NCBI GenBank assembly: GCA_016987375.1
Contig: PJRA01000323.1
Location: 1,122,966 to 1,186,965 of the forward strand
From: Brachionus koreanus
Taxonomy: Eukaryota; Rotifera; Eurotatoria; Ploima; Brachionidae
Direction: 5' to 3'
DNA length: 64,000 bases
The first letter of the stretch is position 1. Each line of letters opens with the position of its first letter. Under the pieces are notes generated by a model. It worked only from the letters and a program-made list of their open reading frames with translations, was not told the DNA's origin and ran no database searches. Position numbers and translations under genes: made by a program. Below, piece by piece: positions 58,667-64,000 of the stretch.

Positions 58667-61600
58667 TTAAAATCCAAAACATTTTCCTGCTTTCTCAAAT
58701 TCTGTGTCTGCATCTAAACCGGTACCAAATACAGGCAAAAAACGACGATTACATCTAAAAATTTAAAAAAATTTTTAAAAAAGATTTGGATTTTTTTATA
58801 TAAAGTGAATTAAATCGAAATTCAATTTTCAAAGACTTAATAGATTTTTTTTTTAATTTTTTGCTGCAAAATTTACTAAATTCAGTTTTTATTAAATTTC
58901 TTATTTTGAGTTAACTTGGAAACAAATTAGAAAAATCATTTTAAAACAGATTTTCAAAAATTACAAAAGTTAGCAAATTTAAGGATTTTATTAATTTAAA
59001 TTAGATTTCACCGTATTAGCGTTTACTTCCGTAATTCGTAAAAATCAAGTTTTTTTTTCTGCCATGTTTTTTGTTACTAAATAAAAAAAATTAACAATAT
59101 TTAAAATTTTTAACTTTTTTTTTTCTAACTCAAGTTTTATGAAGTAATTTAAACTTGATTTTATTATTCTATAAAAATTTTATTTTTATTTTTTCTGACC
59201 ATACCCAGTCAACTAAATATTAAAGAATCCTTAAAGAAATTTTTAGAGGTTTTTTAAAGGTTATGATACCAAAATTTTCAATGGATATATTTAAATTATC
59301 TCTATAATTATCTAAATGATGGACAAAAATTTTTGATCACTCAATTTGATTATTTTTAATACATTAAATTAATTAAATGATTTCTAAAAAATAATTAAAA
59401 TGGTCTCCTAATTTAATAATAATAATAATAGCAGAAATTAATGATTTGATCTCCAAATTTTATTTTTGAAAAATTCAGACAATTGTTTCCAAATGTATGC
59501 TGTTTCTTTATTAATCCATTTAACGATTCAAGCCCATTATTAGTACTTGAGCCATCAAAATAATCCTCGAACCAACCTTTATGTTTTTTCAACCATTCTT
59601 AATCAAAAAATTTGATAAATTCAATAACTTTCAAATTTAATGATTTTGACCTTTTTTTTTTATAAAATATTCACTCGCCTTATAGAATATACGTTTATTA
59701 ATAAAAAAAAGAAGTGTTTCTTCAATGTCATGGATTATTTCTTACTCTATTTTCTTTTATTTCAACTACTTTATCATGTACCGCTTTTCTCATTTTTAAT
59801 GAAACCAGAAGATAGCTCTTTTAACATTAATAATTATTAAAGGTATCAAATAATTAATTATAGAGATTTATTTTGGAGATCAGTTAATAAATTCTAGAGA
59901 ACGATCATATAGCACCCAATTTTCAATATATTTAATTTTTTTTTTATTTGAATAGAAAGTTTCTTTTTTTATTATGAAAAAAAAGAGAAAAAAGAAACAT
60001 AAATATCAATAAAATGACATACTTTATATGCATTTCACGAATATTGTTAAGATTCCAATCACAGTTCCACACAGAAGCACATTTAGTTGAAATCTCTTCA
60101 CCATTTAGACTAGATTTTCTTGATTTTTTTCCTATGCTGTCATTTTTTTCAGCATTTTTTTTCTTATTTTTGAATAAATTAACAAAAGAAGGTGATTTTT
60201 TGAGAACTGAGCGTTCCCCAACTTCAAGCGATCGAGAAACATCTAATTCATTGTTGTTTTTAATAAAAAAAATATTTTGTCCAGCCAAGTTTTTATTTTG
60301 CTTGAAAGATCCAACACGAATAGGTTTATTTGTATCTACGTCAAAATCTCTATCTAGCTCTGAGTCTTCTGATTCATAATTGATGTTTTCTTTTTTTTCA
60401 TTTGTCAAAAAGAATGAGTTTTCCATATTAATTGGAATATCTTCGTTTAGAATTTTAATCTTGGCTTCTTTGATTCGAATTGATTTTACAAAAGGTAGAA
60501 CCAACTTAAAAAAAGAAAAATCTAATAATTCAGTAAAAATATATTATTTATTAATCTATTTTGTAAATGCGATCAGAAAACTAGGTTAATTTTTAATTTG
60601 TTTATTTTAATATGAAAAATTTTATAAAATTATACAACTTAAAATAAAATTTTTAAAATTTTGGTAGTGTTATGTCACTATTGAAAAAAAAAACCTATCA
60701 GGTGAAAATTTGCTTAACACTCAAAGGCTGGATGGGTCTTTTGAACCCCTTTTGTTACTTCTTTTCTTTGTTTTCAATAAATTTAATCATATTTTGTAAT
60801 TTCTTTTAATTATATCTTAATTCAAAATTATTATAAAATTTGATTCAATTCTGGATGAGAATACTCTGCTCTTCAAAAGACTTTAGATAGCAGCCCCAAG
60901 CTTAGTGTCTACTTTTTATGCAAAAATTAACCAAGATTTGCCTAACGTCATATCAAAGAATTATTAAATTTTATAAAACAGCTATCAATTATGACTAATT
61001 TACTGAATTAAGACCAACTCTTCTAGCATTATAAATTCCAAAATTAAGAATAACCCATTAATTCTCTAAATTAAGAATAATTAATTCAAACTTTCTAATA
61101 ATATTTTCATAGCACCGTGACATTTTTTCTAATCAGTTCACACTTGCTACTCAGTCTACCCAAATACCAACAGTGTCCAGAATGATCAATTCCATCTACA
61201 GTCCAAACCAAGAACTTCTCCCAAGAGTTGACCACTTCTTTTTACTCAATTTAATCACAAAATTCAAATTTTCTAATAATATTTTCATAGTACATGTTCA
61301 TTTTTTCTACTCGACCTCTCATTTTACCAAAATAATCTTTTTTTAGGCTTTAATGTCCTTAGTTTATGTCCCACGACAAAACCAATTTCATATTCGTAAT
61401 CTTTACCCCGATTTGACCTTACATTTCAAAAACCCCCAAAATGTAAAAATTCAAAATTTGCCCATATTTTTCCCAAATGCCCGTAGCCTCCGTATTGCAA
61501 TATTATGGCGAGTTGTTACCAAAAACTTTTCATTAGCTACAAAATAGGCCTTCTTTTAAGGGCCTTTAACTAAAAAGATTTACTTGTCTCCTACTTAATT

Positions 61601-63799
61601 CGGTCTGTTACTTAAACCCTTAAAGAATTATAATAAAGTAAACTATTTTCTTATTTAAATATATTTATTAAATTATAATAAATGACCACTTCTAGTCTAA
61701 TACAAAAATAAAGAAAAAGGAAAAATACAAAGAAAAAAAATGAAAAATGAAAAAAATTAAATTTTATAAACAGTTTTCACTGTGATTTTATAATATAATC
61801 AATTAAAACACATCATAATTGACAACGTCTAGTCCCCTTAATTTTGCTAATAAAGTCAACAGACGTTGCCGTGTTGCTCTCCATCAATGTGAAAATTCAT
61901 ACAAAATTTCCAAATTCATACAAATATTAAAAAATTTTATACCTTAATTTTTAAATTAAAATTGATAAAAAACTACATTTTTTTTTAAAATAAAATGCAT
62001 TAAACTGAAGTTACTTTTTTTAACCAAAAAAGATGTTATTTTTGTGTAAAAAAAAATTTTTTAATAGCTCAAAAAGTATTCTTCCTTTAGGCCCTTTATT
62101 TTTTTTAAGAAACGATTTTATCAAATCCTACATATGGGCATATATTCTGAAAGAAAATTAAATTTCCTACCAAACTAAAGTATTTTTAGAATAAACCCCA
62201 AAAATGAGTATAAATTACCTCTTTTTTTTAGTATTTTTGCATTTAGTCCTAGGAAAGCCCAATGAGCCTTCAGTTTTTATGCAAATTCTGAAAAAAGACT
62301 AAATTTGGAACAACTTGTAGGATTTAGTTTTTTGATTTATATTTTAATTTTCCTAATAAATCGTTCAAAAATGAAGTATTTTTTATAAAAATCTAAAAAT
62401 AATATATTTTTCCAACTTTTTAAGCTTAAAATTTTAAACTTTTGCTCTTATATAGAAAAAATAAAATGAAATCTTATTTTTAGTCGCTTCTGTAAGATTC
62501 TGAGTATTTTACCATAATCATATTTTGAGGCGGCCAAGATTCTAGACCGTTTATGAGACCGTTTCGCTAAGACCTGATCCAACGCTATTAAAAAAGGTGA
62601 CTTTGTTTGTTTGGTTAAATTTCCAAGAGCTAATTCACTTAGAGCTGATTCCATTAAATCAAGAACTAGGCTTTTAATACGGAACTTTATTCCTAACATT
62701 TAATATTTTACCAAGTCTTGAATGATACATATTATGTATGAATTGATTAATTTTTTTAGACAGAAAGAAAGAGTTTTTGCATTTTTTTTAGTTCAATAGC
62801 CAAAAGGCCCTAAAAATTACAATTTTATTTCATTTTTTTATGTAATAAAGCTTTATCCTCAATCCATAAATTAATCGAATTTTATTTTTAAAATAAAAAA
62901 TTGTTTCCTTTTTTGCAAGCTTTTTATTTACCTGATTTTTGCAATTCGCATGTCTTTTAATGAATCTGTAAAGTTCCTTGCGCGTAACTTGATCAACTAG
63001 AACTAAGTCAATGCATCCATCTGACAGATGAGCGTATTTGGATAGACCTCCGCCCGACGATATGCTCCACTGGGTCGAATTGGTCAAAAAAGCAATGTGA
63101 ATAAACGAACCTCTGATTATTTCCCAATCTTCAGTCTTTTTGTATTTAATTGTTGATGACAAATTTTGCTCTATTTCTTCAATTGAATTAGCTATTGAAT
63201 CAAACTCTTGCACCATATCTATTGTTTTGCTTGCATTAAGATTTTTTACTTCATTCATGCATATTTTGCAGCTAGATGACAAAATTTAAATTTTCTAATT
63301 AATTTAGCTAAAAGAAAAAAAAAACTTTTTTATGCATAAATTTTCGTCATCTGGCTGAGTAAGTCTATTCTTAAGATATTTGATCTCGACCTCAATAGGT
63401 CTATGTCTTTGTTTGGCAAGAGCTCGAGTGATGCTGCTCTGGACTTTGTTAGGGCCCAATTTTGAATACCGTTTGAAATAACGGGCAAGTGTAGTGCCCA
63501 AGCCACATGCATAGCTGAATCCGAAGCTATGTAGCTTATCGGTATTGGTGTAAATTGACGAAATGTCTATACGAATTGTATTTCCGTGGATTAAATGCAT
63601 CAAAGGAGTAGTGATTTGGTTGGTTCCGTAGAGCGAGTTTGCCAACATGTTGGTCGTGCCGATGGGAATGATGCAAAAAGGTGTAACGAGTGCCTCTTTT
63701 AGCTCATTTAGTGTGGTTGTCTTTTCTCTTTTTGAAATTAGTTCCAGCATTAGATTGACGAAATTTGATACACTGCCATCGCCTCCCATTAGCACAATT
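58667..63799 (-). CDS. CERK: Ceramide kinase-like lipid kinase (5' part outside window)
   Basis: Exons in transcript order: 63799-63326, 63271-62932, 60504-60023, 58754-58667, with stop at 58667-58669; phases agree and about 460 residues are visible. The first visible exon opens in the DAGK-type catalytic domain with the nucleotide-binding GGDGSV, then CIIPIGTTNML and a lipid-kinase core. A CxxxCxxC motif, considered characteristic of ceramide kinase, is formed across the 54-nt intron (CIKN, CKIC). WEIIRGSFIHIAFLTNSTQW, HLSDGCIDLVLVDQV and YRFIKRHANCKNQ follow the family order, as does SVWNCDWN near the C-terminus. About 110 residues between these are a Ser/Lys/Asp-rich insertion. Ceramide kinase phosphorylates ceramide at internal membranes. 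The donor at 63325 (AAAAAA|GTTTTT) is poor but is required by frame. The N-terminal PH-like region should lie to the right of the window. Confidence 0.85.
59440..59650 (-). pseudogene. MULE transposase fragment
   Basis: The minus-strand frame reads HKGWFEDYFDGSSTNNGLES then LNGLIKKQHTFGNN. This matches the conserved W(Y/F)EGY...STNNGLES...IK...T block of MULE transposases and the equivalent part of the element at 44731-46735. It lies in the last intron of the ceramide kinase-like gene; a short (AAT)n run adjoins it. Confidence 0.65.
60714..60760. repeat. Solo end of a CACTCAAA-family TTAA element
   Basis: TTAACACTCAAAGGCTGGAT then GGGTCTTTTGAACCC. It shares the terminal TTAACACTCAAAGG with the MITE at 10391-10600. 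No partner end is found nearby. Confidence 0.4.
61084..61560 (+). mobile_element. LINE 5' fragment (untranslated repeats and endonuclease start)
   Basis: ATTCAAACTTTCTAATAATA then TTTTCATAG at 61084 recurs with two or three changes at 61262, a 178-bp direct repeat. After it a plus-strand frame (61353-61547) reads NLPIFFPNARSLRIAI and LWRVVTKNFSLATK, resembling the start of a LINE endonuclease (N.RSL...). It lies in an intron of the ceramide kinase-like gene, antisense to it. The fragment ends without further endonuclease motifs. Confidence 0.55.
62448..62699 (-). other. Unrecognised open stretch in a ceramide kinase intron
   Basis: An 83-codon minus-strand frame with balanced residue use (SLVLDLMESALSELALGN, SPFLIALDQVLAKRSH, RILAASKYDYGKILRIL) and higher G+C than the intron around it. 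I know no family for it. It lies in the sense direction within intron 60505-62931; including it as an exon would break the clean phase-0 join of the flanking exons unless its own ends fit. More likely a mobile-element relic than an exon. Confidence 0.3.
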
Positions 63800-64000
63800 C
63801 TATTAATTAAAATAAAAAATTTTTTTTGCTTAATGAAACCATTTAACGGAAAGATTTAAGTTTTGTTTGACAATTTAGCATTTTCTTTTTTTAAATCTTC
63901 TAGAATTTTTTATATTAAAGACAAGTTTTTCTTCAAATTTCTTAATAGTTTAATAAATATTTTTATTTAATTTTTTAATATGATTTGTGTATTCAGTTAA

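Noticed and set aside
60014..60589. Plus-strand frames of 121 and 69 codons
   Set aside because: Antisense shadows of the ceramide kinase-like exon 60023-60504, which matches its family on the minus strand.
1..64000. CRISPR arrays, operons, phage or bacterial features
   Set aside because: No regularly spaced repeats, no ribosome-binding-site pattern, and spliced genes throughout; the window is eukaryotic.

Overview
The window is animal nuclear DNA: very A+T-rich, with split genes, GT-AG introns from about 48 nt to several kb, and many decayed mobile elements. Short introns, crowded LINE, MULE, Ty3/gypsy and MITE relics, and the gene content suggest a small-genome invertebrate. A rotifer-like lophotrochozoan is my guess, but the sequence alone does not prove it. 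Assembly gaps lie at 18988-19577, 40239-40245 and 54419-54421.

Layout. 1-5.8 kb: repeat relics only (gypsy integrase, LINE tails, a foldback). 5.8-26.3 kb: an SLC4 anion exchanger (copy A), preceded by two coding exons at 5.8-7.1 kb that probably encode its N-terminus. 26.4-33.4 kb: no convincing gene, one broken DDE transposase. 33.4-44.0 kb: a second SLC4 anion exchanger on the same strand (copy B). Its membrane domain is complete but its first exon is not visible. 44.7-46.7 kb: a broken MULE transposon. 49.9-58.5 kb: an SLC16 (monocarboxylate transporter-like) gene of three coding exons. 58.7-63.8 kb: a ceramide-kinase-like gene on the minus strand, with its 5' part beyond the right edge.

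The two SLC4 genes are a tandem duplication. They share four intron positions and phases and an almost identical C-terminal decapeptide, but differ by nine introns (six only in B, three only in A). Both keep the glutamate and the arginine that mark Cl-/HCO3- exchangers, as opposed to Na+-coupled bicarbonate transporters. The SLC16 and ceramide kinase genes converge, with stop codons only 161 bp apart. Exchange of bicarbonate and proton-coupled carboxylate transport are both acid-base functions, so the neighbourhood of SLC4 and SLC16 genes is suggestive, but nothing here shows co-regulation.

The rest is repeats: CR1-like LINE fragments, two short retroposons with perfect target duplications and a third that is tRNA-derived, TTAA-flanked piggyBac-like MITEs, and several foldback elements. 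I found no new defence or CRISPR-like system. The most interesting points are the SLC4 pair with its unresolved 5' ends, the SLC16 protein with a loop of about 335 residues, and the modular short retroposons.
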